A stretch of 64,000 bases of DNA from Eucommia ulmoides (taxonomy: Eukaryota; Streptophyta; Magnoliopsida; Garryales; Eucommiaceae), in assembly GCA_016647705.1 (NCBI GenBank), contig CM028333.1, positions 7,128,616 to 7,192,615 on the forward strand, given 5' to 3'. How positions within the stretch are numbered: position 1 is the stretch's first letter; each line of letters begins with the position of its first letter. The notes beneath the pieces were generated by a model, which was given only the letters and a program-made list of their open reading frames with translations, ran no database searches and was not told where the DNA came from. Shown one piece after another: positions 1 through 13,544 of the stretch. A program made the translations under genes and the position numbers.

Positions 1-761
1 TAAACGCAAACTCCCACTAAACCAGCACATCATTAGATAAAACCACACCTATACGAGCAGTGTGCTCATGAAATACCTTAGGAGTCAAACCTTTAGTGAG
101 CGGATCTGCAATCATGGAATTTGTTTCCATATGTTCTATAGATATAATCCTACTCTGAATTTTCTTTTTAGCAACCAAAAACTTGATCAGAATCAGAATA
201 CCCAATGATCTCCAAATGATCTGTCTTTCGATAAGCGAGCATGTAATATTTTGTTTTCTGTAAAAACCTTATAACCCAATTGGCTGGCTTCTAACAATCC
301 ATTCTAGGGTTACTTAAGTATCTGCCAACATTCCAAATATGAACGCTAAATCCGGACACATACATACTTGAGCGTATACAAGACTCCCTTCTGCTGACGC
401 ATAAAGAATATTCTATATCTCTTTATTTTTCAACTCATTCTTGGGGCATTGAGTGAGACTAAACATGTCTCCTTTAGCGACATGAGTATTTCCTAGTGTA
501 CAAAAGAACGATATACACCGAAATACTTAGTTAGAAATCTCTTGATTTCATGCAATAAGCCTATATCGTTGCCAGCTATCAATGTGTCATTGACATATAG
601 CACTGGAAATAAGGAATTTACTCCCACTGAACTTGTGGTATACACAATCATCAACTTCATTTACCTCAAAACCATATGAGACAATGATTTAATGAAATTT
701 GTGACACCATTTGATGGGAATCTTGTTTGAGATCATATATAGATTTCTTTAGCTTGCAAAC
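1..761 (-). pseudogene. copia pol 3' part: end of reverse transcriptase and RNase H
   Basis: From 761 downward the minus strand reads CKLKKSIYDLKQ, the usual copia segment after the reverse transcriptase fingers, then at about 600-575 a YVNDTLIAGND motif in place of the catalytic YVDDMLI box, so the second catalytic Asp is present but the first is Asn. Near 205-17 it ends in HMETNSMIADPLTKGL, the typical copia RNase H/pol C-terminus. The frame is broken several times. It is the downstream half of the pol gene at 3703-5860, displaced by the 2.9 kb insertion. Confidence 0.8.
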
Positions 762-871
762 TGTCAAAACCCCACCCCGGACACCCGTCACTGTGGGGCC
801 AGCGTGATGTCAACATGACATCATTTGACTAACCAACTTAATTGCGACAATATACAAACTTCCATCTACAC

Positions 872-872
<1 letters not shown>

Positions 873-922
<50 letters not shown>
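873..922. repeat. (TA)n microsatellite inside solo LTR A
   Basis: About 25 uninterrupted TA dinucleotides near the outer end of the LTR; copies D and E carry shorter AT runs near the same end. Confidence 0.95.
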
Positions 923-928
<6 letters not shown>

Positions 929-1459
929 ACTTAATACTATACGGATACATCTGTCCCAAAAATAAGAACAACAAAATATAACTCATGAACCTCCCTTAGG
1001 TTCATCCTCTTACAGCTCATCTCAAATTACTCTCGTATAACTCCAACGCCTGACCCGCATAACTCTAACTAGTGCCAGTAAGGGACCAACCGACTCCTAT
1101 CTGCTCCACCTGCGAGTGTACTGTCTTCTTAATAAAAGCATTTTATAATAAGAATTCATATTTACAACATATAAATGGATCAAGCGTGAGTATAGAAACA
1201 ACACGTAACTAGTAAAATTCTCCATAATATAAGCAGTGAAAATAAAGTAATAAATATAAGTTCCATTCCAACCCATCTAGTAAAATAATACCAATCATCA
1301 TAATAAATAATAAATCACCCAATATAAGTAAAACATCACATCTCAAACTACCACTCTACCACAACACACACTGGCTAGCCATAGTGATCGTTTTAACCTC
1401 ACGATCGGGAGTTTGCAACGGTACCGTACCATCCATAGGATATGCCTTCTTACGAACAC

Positions 1460-1605
1460 CCATCACTCTGCCGAAGTGGATAATCACTGTGCAGTATAAA
1501 CATCTAACATTACTCTGCTGAAGTAGATAAACATCACTCCGCCGAAGCGGATAACATCACTCCGCCGAAGTGGATAACCTCATTCTACCGAAACAGATAA
1601 ATACT
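1460..1605 (-). repeat. Hairpin minisatellite of LTR A (CCGAAGCGGATAA units)
   Basis: Five degenerate units of the form ATCACTCYGCCGAAGYGGATAA. The GC core CCGCTTCGGCGG, seen on the other strand, can fold as a short hairpin. Equivalent arrays sit at the same LTR position in copies C, D and E, while copy B carries a different unit there. Confidence 0.8.
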
Positions 1606-2499
1606 ATGGTATCGTCAAATCAAATATAGCATCATCGAATCACAACGCAATAAATATTGTCTACTCAACATCGTCAAATCACCACGTCTATTTCTTTTCC
1701 TCAAAATCAACTTTTAAATCCAAAAATCATATTTCACACTTTATTTTAAAGAAAACGTCTGATTTTATCAAAACTACTTTTCCATCCTTTATTTTTAGAA
1801 AACTAGATGTTTTCTATTTTCTTTTAAAAAAAACACCATCTGATTTCACCAAATCCAACAAAAATTCATTTTCAACTTCATTTCGAAAACCATCGAAATC
1901 TTCCGAAAATTCAGTTTACCAACTTACCTAAATCCTACTTGATCAATATCATTTATAAATTCATACAGTTTAAGTAAACACATATTTCATTATATATATA
2001 CATAGAAAATAGTTTGGCAAGAAAACAATACACTCACTTGATTATCCGTTTTCGAAGACTTTAACCGCCTATTCTCTACTGGTACTCCGATGCCTGCGAA
2101 CCTAATAGTGACAGGGCTTAAATTAATATCTTATTTAAAATACCCTAATCAGGAAATACAGGCCCTATGTTCCGAGTTTTCCCATTCCCCGCATTTTATT
2201 TGTAAAAATTGTTATTCGGTTAATTTCACTCCGTTACTAATTATTGTATAAAATTTATTTATGTGAACGACCCCAAATTTATTATCCTGGTTACAAATTT
2301 TTTATGCTAGAATTTAATTTAATAAACTACACTAAAATAAACTTAATAAAAAAAAAAAGGTTACCGTTTCGAATCATTCACGGGTCGCGAGACAGATTTT
2401 GAATTTTGTTGGGGCTATTTGTGTAATTTCTTCTTCCCCTCCCTTTTTTTCTTTTCCGGCTCTTGTTCTGTTTTGTTGGTTCCCTGCCGCCGATCAAAT

Positions 2500-3481
<982 letters not shown>

Positions 3482-3702
3482 ATGCTTTAATTACACTATC
3501 TCCCCCTCTAATTGCTTTAACTCTCATTTTTAATCCATTTGAACATTTTAGTCCAAAAATTTACAATTTGAAATTTTGAAATTGCTAATTAACCCCTTTA
3601 AATTTTTAGATTAAATAATAAATAACACAATCTACTCCGTATTTTTGAAATTTGCTCAAATACGACTCAAATTGTATTTATAAGAAAGATCAGGGTCTTA
3701 CA

Positions 3703-5860
3703 ATTAACCATAGATTTTGAATTGCTTGATACAAAGTTTTCTGGTTGCATTGTATATATCCTTTTATCAATGTCTCCATTGAGAAACGTAGTTTTGACAT
3801 CCATATGATGTAGCTCTAGATCAAAATGAGCCACCAGTGCCATTATAGTTCTAAAAAAGTCTTTCAAATATACTGGAGAGAAAGTCTCTTTGTAGTCTAT
3901 GTCTTCCTTTTGAGTAAAGCCTTTGGCAACTAGACGAGCTTTATATCTCTTGATATTATTCTTTGAATCCCTATTGGTTTTAAATATCCATTTACAACCA
4001 ATGGACTTTGTACCTTTAGGTAACTCGATAAGATCCCAAACGTCATTGTCTTCAATAGACTTCAACTCATCCTTCATAATATCAATCCATTTTTTAGAGT
4101 TAGAACTAAGTATGGCTTGACAGAAGTTGATTGGGTTATCTTCTGTTAAACCAACACTATCATCATATTCTCGGCGAAAGATGATATATTCATCCAAAAT
4201 CACACTTATCTTCTCTCTAGTGGATCTCCTTAATGACACTTCTTGAGGTTGTTGAGTTTGTTATGTAGGTTGTGTTTGAGGAATAATTTTATTGTTGTCT
4301 TAGTTTGGAACAATGTCAGGAAAAAAATGCCTGAACCTGAACGTTGTTATCCAAAGTCGGAACAATATCTTTAACAGCGATAGGTATAGAGACCTAATCA
4401 CTGTCAATAACATGTTCCCCTTCGAAGAAAACTATGTCGTGAACAACAATAGGTACAGAGACCTAATCACCTTTAATAGCATATTCTTCTTCAAAGACAA
4501 CAATTATTATCCTTCCCCCTCAAACTCAATACTCTCAAGGAATCTCGTATTTCCCATTTCAAAGAAGGATCTTGATGTGAGATCGTAAAACTTAAATCCT
4601 CTTGATTATTCAGTGTACCCAACAAAGCAGCAACTAACTATTCTTGAGTCCAATTTTTATTTATTTGGCCTGCAGGGTCTTGCTTTAGCCAGACAACCCT
4701 AAACGTATAAATGCCTTATGCTAGGTTTTAAACCTAACCACAGTTCATAATGGGTTTTAGCCACCACTTTACTTGGTACCATGTTTAGGATATATGATGC
4801 AGTCTTAAGTGTTTCTTCCCAGAGTGATTCTAGTAAAGAAGAATGAATTATCATACTTCTTACCATGTCTTTAAGAGTTCTATTTCGTCTCTCAGAAACA
4901 CAGTTTATGCTGGATTTTTCCGGCATGGTGTACTGTAGAGCGATTTCGTATTTCTCTAGGAATTTAGCAAAGGGTCTTGGACATTGTTTTCCTGATCCGT
5001 CAAATCTCCCGTAGTATTCACCACCACAGTCTGATTTGACAGCCTTAATTTTCTTTCCAAGTTGAAGTTCGACTTCAACTTTGAAAGACTTAAGTACGTC
5101 CAAGGATTGAGACTTCTCATGAATTCAATATAGGTACCCATAACAAGAGTAGTCGTCTATGAATCTAATAAAATACTGCTGTCCATTCCAAGATGTCGTA
5201 GGGAATGGTCCGCAGTACGTATTAGTTCTAAGACATTGAAACTCATATTGACACTCAATTTCCTTATGTTTGCCAGTTTCTCTTTTACTCATTCAATACA
5301 AACTTTAAAATTTGTTAAATCAAATGGATTAAGAATTCTGTCAGAAACAAGCATCTCTATTCTCTATTTAGAGATATGTCCTAGTCCTAGACATTTGTGC
5401 CAAAGTATGACGGAATTCTCATTAGCTAATTTGCGTTTTGTACCACAATTAGTTGTCTGCAAAGTTTTATTATGTAAAACAATAATATCCAACAACTATA
5501 GATTATCAATTAAAGAACCAATTGCAATAATAATTGAATCTCGAAAAAGATTGAGGTTATTATTTTCAAATGAACAAGAAAAACCAAATTGGTCCAGAAA
5601 TAGAAATAGAAATCAAATACTGTCTAAATGACGGTATTACACATGTCTATTACACATGTCTCTTTCAAATCCAAAAAGTAACCAGTCTTCTAGGATAATC
5701 TAAAAGTCTCTATGACTTCAATAACATTGTTTCGCCATTGCCCAGATAGATGCATCTTTCAGTATCAATTGGCTTTCAGCTTCACAGGTAACCCTACATA
5801 GACACACTTATATGATTAGTAGCACCAGAAACTACCCACCAAGTGTGACTAGGTACAAAA
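3703..5860 (-). pseudogene. copia pol: protease, integrase, 5' half of reverse transcriptase
   Basis: Read from high to low coordinates. At 5847-5805 a protease box reads VVSGATNHIS, lacking the catalytic Asp normally before SG. Near 5400-5330 is the pre-integrase motif WHKCLG..HIS. At 5103-4699 is the integrase core with KSDCGGEY and ERRNRTLKDMVRSM, holding the central Asp and the Glu region. At 4239-3703 is the reverse transcriptase start, with KSIGCKWIFK, RYKARLVAKGFTQ and HHMDVKTTFLNGDI. Several stops and frameshifts separate these blocks. The frame is cut at 3703 by solo LTR A and continues below 762. A complete copia pol would make these as one polyprotein with gag; this copy cannot. 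Confidence 0.85.
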
Positions 5861-5929
5861 GTTAAATTAACCTCTGAACAAACCAAAGTGAGAAACATAC
5901 CCTTCTTTAAATTAACCTCTGAATACTCT

Positions 5930-6690
5930 ATTTTCATATGTCCAGCTTTCTTGCAGAAGAAATAGGTAAATTCCTAATCCTGATTCTTTTGCAATTTGAA
6001 CTGTCAGATTCCAATTGCAGCTTCCTCACTTTTATCTCTTTGTCATTTCTTACCCTTAGAGATAGTGGCTAAGTGAGTACATTTTGTTCTTTATCACTTA
6101 ATTCTTTTCTTTTTCTTGTACACATAGTCAAATATGAGCTCATTAAGAGTCCATTTATTCTTTTGAGTATTATAACTCACCTTAAACTGACTATATTGTG
6201 CAGGAAGAGAAATGAGTACTAAATACACGAGCTAGTCCTTAGACATCTCTAACTTTAGTGCCTTTAGTTCCAAAGAGACATTGGACATTTCCATAATATA
6301 CTCCCTTCATTCTCTTTTCTTTTTATACTTTACCGAGACAAAATTAGCTAAAAGCGTACTTATCTATACTTTTTAATTATTTACAAAACGTTTTTTCTAT
6401 TTCCTTAGGGAACGTCTCAGCAGTTACCTCATCGGATATACTGCCTCTAAATGTTTTCAAAAAGCTGCGTTGGATCATCATAAGATTCATGCGATTAGAA
6501 CGGTTCTACATCTCATATTCCCTTTTATCCTCAAGGGAATTTTCTTCAGCGAGAGGTGAAAGTTGTTCTTTCCTTAGCGCAAAGTCAAAATCTATGCAGC
6601 TGAGAACAATTGAAATGTTCTTTCTCTAATCCTTAAAGTTTGTGTCGTTAAACACTGGAATGGAATTTATGTTAATAGTAATAGTAGTAG
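5930..6690 (-). pseudogene. copia gag remnant
   Basis: The minus strand around 6650-6400 reads NDTNFKD..KNISIVLSCIDFDFALRKEQ and then SNRMNLMMIQRSF and FRGSISDEVTAE, the pattern of copia gag proteins of the TNT1-94-like group (family knowledge). At 5958-5935 it reads FCKKAGHM, the core of the nucleocapsid CCHC zinc knuckle. Frameshifts and stops are present, and no usable start codon can be fixed. It would form the capsid and bind element RNA. Confidence 0.65.
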
Positions 6691-6884
6691 TAACTAAATA
6701 GAAAACAAAATAAATAAGCACACATAGAAGCATGCCATAAAATAATAAAACAAGACATGAATAATTAATCCAAATTTGGGGACCCATCTCAAGATACCTA
6801 GCACAACATTAATTCCTAATCTTTGTGCAGAAGAATTAACTATAATTGGTACTCTCTGTACAAGAATCAAATGTTGACAATAGA

Positions 6885-7190
6885 TCATGTCAAATAATAA
6901 GCCTTTCTTTGGACCGACTTATTATTTACATAGAAACTTGATAATCATCACACATTTATTCCCGCAGGTATGTTTATTATTTGGCCAAATAATAACCTTC
7001 CTTTGGGCCGATTATTGATTGCATAGATAATAATCATACTAATTTCAAAACAATGTATATTATTTAGTTAAACGATAACCTTTCTTTGGGCCGGTTATGG
7101 TTCGCATAAACAACAAACATCAATGTTTATTATTCTGCTAAACAATAGTCTTCTTTTGGGCCGGCTATTTCTCTCATAAATAATAAATAT
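6885..7190. repeat. Four degenerate units in the copia leader
   Basis: Four units of roughly 75-90 bp share the core AATAAYCTTTCTTTGGGCCG followed by TTAT and then CATA, starting near 6891, 6984, 7066 and 7136. They lie between the gag start and the primer binding site, in the non-coding leader. Confidence 0.7.
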
Positions 7191-7284
7191 TTATATCTCA
7201 ATATCCCAAAATAAAATAAACTACACAACAAAGATTACTTTGGTAACATATTGTTTCATTTTAAATTATTTCAAGATAGAAGAT

Positions 7285-8260
7285 TGTGTTAGTCGACCGT
7301 CCTTATGGTCCGTTGATCGAATTTCATGCAACGAGTTAAAGTTTTCGACGTTGAAGCATTTAATCAGTTGACTAGTCCTTAAAATTCGACTGATTGGATC
7401 TGTCCTGAAGCCGTCGGTTGACCGACCATGAAGGTCCGGTCACCCGATCGGTCATCCCAAGAAAAGGTTGGGATCCTAAATTAATCGGTTGACCGGCCAA
7501 AAAGGTTCAGTCGACCAAAATTGGGTAACCTTGACATCTATATTAATTGGTTGATCGAACATAAAGGGTCGGTCGACTAATCTATCATCCCAGAAAGAGT
7601 TGGGATCCTAAATTAGTCGGTCGATCGACCAAAAAAGTTATGTCGACCTAAATTGGGCAACCTTGGCATCCTGTATCGATCGGCTGACCGACCATAAAAG
7701 GGTCGGTCGACCGATCGATCATAACCCAAAAAAATGGCATCCTGAATCAGTTGGTCGACCGACCATTAAGGGTCAGTTGACCGATCGATCCAGAGCCCGA
7801 AACGCCCCTTTACTGAATCAGTTGACCGATTCAACCCTAATTCAACCAGATCTGATTTCAATCCCAATTTTAACCATAATTCAATTCTATTTTGGAAACA
7901 CTCAAAACATGAAAGTTGTATATCTTGTTTTTATATTTCCACAAAATTTTGAATCACCTCAATCGGAGTTTGTATGAAAAATTTATGGTAGAAATCCAAA
8001 CACCTACCAAAACTGTTCGAATGCAGTAACTTCAAGCTCGATTTTGACTATTTAGAAATCCGATTCAACAACGCTCAAAACATAAACATTGTATCTCTAT
8101 TTCTTCATTTTTTATAGAATTTTGAATCACCTCAATCGGAGTTCTTATGATAAAGTTATGGTCAAAATACGAAATGCTACCAAAACTATCTGAACCCTCT
8201 CTATACCAAACGGTTGACCGGCCAAGAGGGTCGGTTGACCGACTTGTTCAAATCTGGTTC
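7285..8260. repeat. Array of GGTCGACCG-type palindromic units in the copia leader
   Basis: About ten dispersed units carry paired half-sites such as GGTTGACCGACC and GGTCGGTCGACCGATC separated by a short A-rich spacer (AT.AAGGG). The half-sites are inverted, so each unit can form a hairpin. Clear units begin near 7411, 7484, 7547, 7615, 7676, 7748 and 8208. A second duplicated segment (near 7930-8020 and 8110-8200, beginning TTTTGAATCACCTCAATCGG) lies between the last two groups. Confidence 0.75.
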
Positions 8261-8488
8261 GGATTTGAGATTTTCTGTAGTGAAAACACCCCAAAAATCC
8301 AAAATTTAGGGTTTTTCTTTCTTCAGATTCATAATATTTAGTAAGAAATCATATAAATCATGCAAAACACATAATAAATCTTCTCCCACTATTTTCACAA
8401 ATAAGAAAACTTTAATGGAGAAAACTCAAACCCTAAAATTCTACGAACTTGAAAAAACTCAAGAACCCTAATGATTTAACATAAACTA

Positions 8489-8501
8489 GGCTCCGATACC
8501 A
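8489..8501 (-). other. copia primer binding site (initiator Met tRNA)
   Basis: The minus strand reads TGGTATCGGAGCC two bases inside the LTR end. This is the usual plant copia site complementary to the 3' end of initiator tRNA-Met (consensus TGGTATCAGAGC), with one A to G change. Confidence 0.9.
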
Positions 8502-8503
8502 CT

Positions 8504-8850
8504 TGTTGGGATTTTATTTTTTATAGATCTAAATCTATAACACCATAATCAACATGTCAAATCATCAAGAGTTCTAATGTACACGTAAATTACGTACCTG
8601 TATTCATTATGATCAATTGACTTCTAATGCGGAATCTTGTAACAATCGATCATGAAAAGAACACAGATCGAGTGGGTACGTAGTCTACCCCAACCAAGTC
8701 TCCCGAGTTCCTCAATGGGATTTGCAATTCACTTCCAAATGGGGAGAAGTGAGCCATCAAGATGATTTGGTATTATTAGGACCATAACCCTAATGTTATG
8801 TATTTATATGGTGTGATTAGGGTTTTCATAATCCCCTAATCACCCCAACA
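8504..8850 (-). mobile_element. copia 5' LTR
   Basis: A 347 bp segment starting TGTTGGGGTG and ending CCCAACA on the minus strand, a TG...CA LTR with a short terminal inverted repeat, directly abutting the primer binding site. A TATAAATA box at 8808-8801 would drive transcription toward gag. The 3' partner is outside the window, so the TSD cannot be checked. Confidence 0.85.
8801..8808 (-). promoter_or_regulatory. TATA box of the copia LTR
   Basis: TATAAATA on the minus strand inside the LTR, correctly oriented toward gag and about 300 bp before the LTR end. Confidence 0.6.
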
Positions 8851-9039
8851 GTTTTCGGTATCTACTAATTTAATCCATATTTTTTTTGAATAGTCTATGA
8901 GCTTACCCAAATTAATTAGATCACTTAATTTTAGCTCATTAAATTTAAATAACAAATATAATTATGTTAATAATATGTTGCCCAAAATTAGATTAGGAAA
9001 TAAAATTTTCTAATAACTTCTAAATCAATCCAAACATTG

Positions 9040-9850
9040 GAGATAACTTTTCATCAATTCAAAAACTTTAAATCGAACTAAACTCAACCAATTTGTCTGA
9101 TAAATCCAAACATCATAAACTTGGATTGATTAGAACTAAACTTCTACTCAATCCAAACGTTATCTGAACTAAACAAATTGTGCGTGTTGAATGTAATACT
9201 CAATCCAAACATAGGAGAGAACTTTGCATCATGCTTAAATTTGATAAAAATCAAACCGAATAACAAACAGGTAAGTGTCGATGCTCACAAACAATATACA
9301 TGTTGAATGTAACACTGTCTAATCTTGTCAAATATTTAAAAACAATATGCGTGTTGAATATAACATTGTCTATTATTCTTAAAATAAGTTTTTAGAATGT
9401 TGTTAAATGTAATCTGGTTGAACCAATTTATTTCGAAATAATATCAACATGAATGTTGAATGTAATATTGTTTGAATTAAAACATAGGAGATAATGAACT
9501 ATCAATCCCAAACATATGAGATATCTTCTCATCATCCAAAACAGTTTAATCAAATTAACTCAACCAAATTTAAATTCTCATCATACTAAAAAATTGATAA
9601 ATCCAAACATCATAACTTGAACTATACATCTAATCAATCCAAAAATATTATCTGAACTAAACAATTGTGCGTGTTGAATGCAACACTCAATACAAACATA
9701 GGGGGATAACTTCTCATCATGCTCAAAATTTGAGAAAATCAACCGAAAAACAAAACAGGAAAGTGTCGATGCTCACAAACAATATACGTGTTGCATGTAA
9801 CACTGTCTGATCTTGTCAAATATTCAAAAATAATATGTATGTTGAATGTA
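9040..9850. repeat. Two copies of a roughly 330 bp diverged direct repeat
   Basis: Copy one spans about 9040-9370 and copy two about 9524-9850. Shared marks are AAATCCAAACATCATAA, TTATCTGAACTAAACAA, AAGTGTCGATGCTCACAAAC and TGTAACACTGTCT. Small indels distinguish the copies. Confidence 0.8.
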
Positions 9851-10072
9851 ACAATTGTACGTGTTGAATGTAACACTCAATCCAAACATAGGGGAAAGAA
9901 AGAAAAAGTAAAAAACATAGCTTCACGAAAATTCTAGCAAAATTATTGAAGACAAAACAAAAATTCATGCTCAAAACTAATAAATTCAACAATCGACGAA
10001 GATAAAACAAGAATAAAAAATCAAAAAATGAGAAACGATCGAATTGAATCGAAGCTAACAATTTTTTAGTAG

Positions 10073-10410
10073 ATTGTTGATGGAGGAGACCAAATATCAT
10101 TGTTGATGGGGGAGATCTAACTGAAATAATTTCATCAATTATATCATCCCTAAACCCTAAATCGATTTCTGCAAATGAAATCAAAATTGAAATCAACAAA
10201 TCGAAAATTGAAATCGACAAAGAGAGAGAGAGAGAGAGAGAAAAAGAGCTTACACAAATGGTTGATGGAGGAGACTAAAAATCATAATTGTTGGAAGAGA
10301 TCTAACTGAAATAATTTCATCAATTATTTCATCCCTAAACCCTAAATCGATTTCTGCAAATGAAATCAAAATCAAAATCAACAAATTGAAATCGACAGAG
10401 AGAGAGAGAG
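10073..10410. repeat. Tandem duplication of about 190 bp
   Basis: The segment from TGTTGATGGAGGAGACC (about 10076) through CCCTAAATCGATTTCTGC and AAATCGACAAAGAGAGAG recurs from 10262, including the trailing (GA)n. The two copies differ by a few substitutions. Confidence 0.85.
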
Positions 10411-13004
10411 AGCTAATACAGATGGCAGTTGAGATGACGACGATGACAGTGGTGTAGACGACGACGATGACGATGGATGATGGCGAGTGAAAATGACAAC
10501 GACGATGGAGAAGTGAAAACGACGACGATGGAGAAGACGACACTTGCTGGAGACGAGGAGTTGGTGGAGAAGACGAGAAGAGTATACGATGACGATGGAG
10601 GTGGAGGCAATTACAACGGTGGAGAATTGAGAACAAAGAATGGAGAAGAACAACTGGAGAAGATGCACGAAAGAGATAGAGTAGGGTAAACAATAATCTG
10701 ACATTTGAGATTTTTTAAATTTGGAACTGATCAGTTCATAAAATGATTAGGATGAAAGTTTTTGGTTTATTATTAACTAATTGGCGTTTATTGGTAAAGG
10801 GAAAGTGATTTTAGGCTTTATTGGTAATTGTTCCTAAATTTAATTCTCATCCCAATATTTGGTTTAGTGTTTGGTCGTGTTTTTTGGCCGATGAAGAATT
10901 AAAATATTTTTTTTGGTATAATGAATGATTAGAACCTAATTCCATGTTATTAGGATTAATTAATATCAAATTTATATTGAGATTAGTTAATCCCATATTA
11001 TGTTGGATTAAGAAATCATTAGTAATAAGAATAAAACATTTAATCCCTTATACTAAATATAGGAATGGATTCCCTTACCAAATCCCGTATACTAATATTT
11101 AGGTTAGTTTACGAGCATATTGACTAATCATCTTCCCAACGTTCTTAAGGGCGCACTCCCCAATGTAATTTTACTCTTGAAGTACTCTCCAAAAAGATTA
11201 AACTTTGATTGACAAATAAAAGAGTTATCTTCTTTTACCAACCAAATTAACCATCTTAGGTGGAAATATACGAAAAGTAGAATTTACAAATTGTATGCAG
11301 TTTTTTTTTCTTTAATCTTATGAAAAAAGAAAGAGTAACTTATAAACTAGAAAATAGATATTTGACTTCAAATTTTAAGTTTTTAGTCCTCAAAGAAACT
11401 ATAAAAAAAAGTCCACATCAAATACCCTCCCTGTTTTTTTTATTTACCAAATGTGTCATTCTGATAATTACCTGAATATTTATTCAATATTTCGAAATGA
11501 TATTTTCAATTCACTCAATTCCTTATTCTCTCAATTTTCATGCAACTATTCTGTGTGAATGCTCACTCAATATATTCAAAGTATTATTTTAATTCATTCA
11601 AAATCAATGGTCATTAAAAAATTTCAAAACAAATGTTCACTCAATATTTTTATCAACAAAACAATTTATACATTTGTGTCAATGTTTATGTATCATATTC
11701 AAACCTAGAAAGGGGGCATGCACGTTATCATTTGTATGTAAAATGTTAACTTTTTTGTTTGATATGATATTTGTCCAGTTTATAACTGAAAATTGAGAAT
11801 GACGATTCATGAATATTCTTGTTGTTCGAATGCGTGAACATTCCAAAATTTTCAGTAGTAATCAATACTAATTTGTTGTGTTTTAATTTTATCGTGTGAA
11901 CATTAACGTAATTGTTCACTCACAATGAATAAACAAAAACACAATCAAAATCAACCAACAAATTAAAACAGATCTAAAACGGCGAAGTGCATTTCTCGAT
12001 CAGAAATTTTTCAGATTTGAAAAATTACAAAGACACGATCAAGAACAAATAAAAAACATAAAAAAAAAAAAAAAAGTGAATATTTTACCAAAAATACGTG
12101 AACATTCACCAAAATACATATCAGCATGAGCATTTACATAAAAACAAACCAATGACAGTGGCAAGCACCAACAAAAATCCATATCTGATTTGAGGACATC
12201 AAAAGGCAGTGTAAAAAAACAACCGTAAGAACAATCACAAACTAATAAACAAACCTCAACCAAAATCAACTACAAAAAAAAAATATGGAACAAATTGCAA
12301 AATAAATTTGGAACAAATTGGACAAGATTTGGAATTTTTTAGATCTGAAATTTAATTCCAAATCTGAAATGGAGAGAGAGAGAGAGAGAGAAATGGGGGG
12401 GGGGGGGAGAGCGAGAGAGAGGCGTCGGAAAAAACAAGAACAAATCAGGCCAGATCTGGAATAACGCTGGAAGAAGAACATTCACGAGAGATAGCGTTTG
12501 GATTTGAGGCGGCGGCGAACCTGGATGACGGTGGCGACGAACGGCAACTGAAGAATGGCGACGACGGTTCCCTTCATTTCATTCGTTTTCGTTGGCGACG
12601 GGGAACAACGATTGGTCAAACGTGGGTGGCGATTACAACAATTAACCTTATTACAATGAAATTGGTGATGATTTTGTCTTCATTGGCAACAATGAACGAC
12701 AGTTGGAGAAACGGCGGTGGGGATTTCGTCTTCATCGGCGACGACGGAATAAGAGACGGAGATGAAGATGTTCGAAAAATGAGGGGATGGAAAATGAAGA
12801 GAGGGAGAGAGAGTGGCTGATGGTGGGGCATGAAATGAACTTTAGGGTTTGTTCATTGTTCATTATATATAGAGGACATAAATGTGTTTCTATAATTTTT
12901 TTTTTTTAATATTAAAGACTATAAATTAATAATTTAAAAAAAAAGATTAAATAGCAACATAACATTTTAAAAAGCTTTAATTAAAACCCTAAACCCTAAA
13001 CTCT

Positions 13005-13038
13005 AACTCTTAAATAAGGGTTAAACAATAAAAACCTC
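13005..13038. repeat. Left arm of a 34 bp perfect inverted repeat
   Basis: Positions 13005-13038 are the exact reverse complement of 13545-13578. The left arm lies outside the LINE fragment and the right arm lies inside the MULE-like element. A telomere-like AAACCCTAAACCC tract lies just before the left arm. Confidence 0.9.
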
Positions 13039-13168
13039 AAATTTAATTAAAAATAAATAAAAACTACAAAAAATCAAAAATCAAAATGCAAATAACTTTT
13101 TTCTAGATTGTAGAACAATCTACTAATTTGATAATGCATAATTTTGTCATATTATTATTTCAGGGTGA

Positions 13169-13356
13169 TATGACAAAGTAATGACGAAATTGAGGAGGAT
13201 ATTACTCATAGAGTCAATGTCGGATAATTGAAGTGGAGAAATGTAATTGGGGTGATATGCGACCATAAGATACCATTGAAACTCAAAAGAAAATTCTACA
13301 AACCTGCAATAAGACCGACGCTTATGTATCGTTCAGAATGTTGGGCAATTAAAATA
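13169..13356 (+). pseudogene. LINE (RTE-type) reverse transcriptase, upstream piece
   Basis: The plus strand reads LKWRNVIGVICDHKIP, then LKLKRKFYKPAIRPTL, then MYRSECWAIK. This matches the post-catalytic region common to plant RTE-type LINE reverse transcriptases (family knowledge). It starts directly after the left copy of the TSD, so the LINE is 5'-truncated, as is usual for target-primed insertion. One in-frame stop precedes LKWRN. It continues at 20305. Confidence 0.8.
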
Positions 13357-13544
13357 TGAATTTTCCTCCAAAGGTCCTATTTTTAAAGCAGACAACTTTT
13401 CAAGTCCTACCATTTTTCCAAGATGATCAAAACTCCCATTTCAAGATTTTTTATTTGAAAAGCCTTGTGCTGAGTTGACAAATATTTCTCTTTTTCTTTT
13501 TTACCCCTTGTTCATTTAAACCTAAATCTAATTCTTTTTTTAAA

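Larger units (their letters stand above)
8851..13153. other. AT-rich intergenic repeats, no convincing gene
   Basis: I see no gene with recognisable domains. The stretch holds duplicated segments (9040-9370 with 9524-9850; 10073-10245 with 10261-10400), (GA)n runs, an 11-base G run near 12397-12407, scattered GTGAAYRTTCAC-like motifs (11460-12130), and open frames at 10250-10700 and 12616-12831 made of simple repeats such as GACGACGATG. Positions 12480-12840 look like the 5' end of a transcribed transposon segment, because a related motif-rich block recurs in inverted orientation after 13545. Confidence 0.6.

Noticed and set aside
7285-8260. CRISPR-like array
   Set aside because: Units are degenerate and palindromic with irregular spacing inside a plant retrotransposon leader; no cas genes, and the DNA is eukaryotic.
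10250-10704. Ser/Val/His-rich ORF of 147 codons and its overlapping frames
   Set aside because: It is produced by degenerate GACGACGATG and GA repeats; no domain, and it is open in several frames at once.
12616-12831. Overlapping 64-71 codon frames on both strands
   Set aside because: Simple-repeat-like GC-rich head of a suspected repeat; no recognisable domain.
12983-13000. Interstitial telomere (AAACCCT repeats)
   Set aside because: Only about two and a half units; too short to indicate a former chromosome end.
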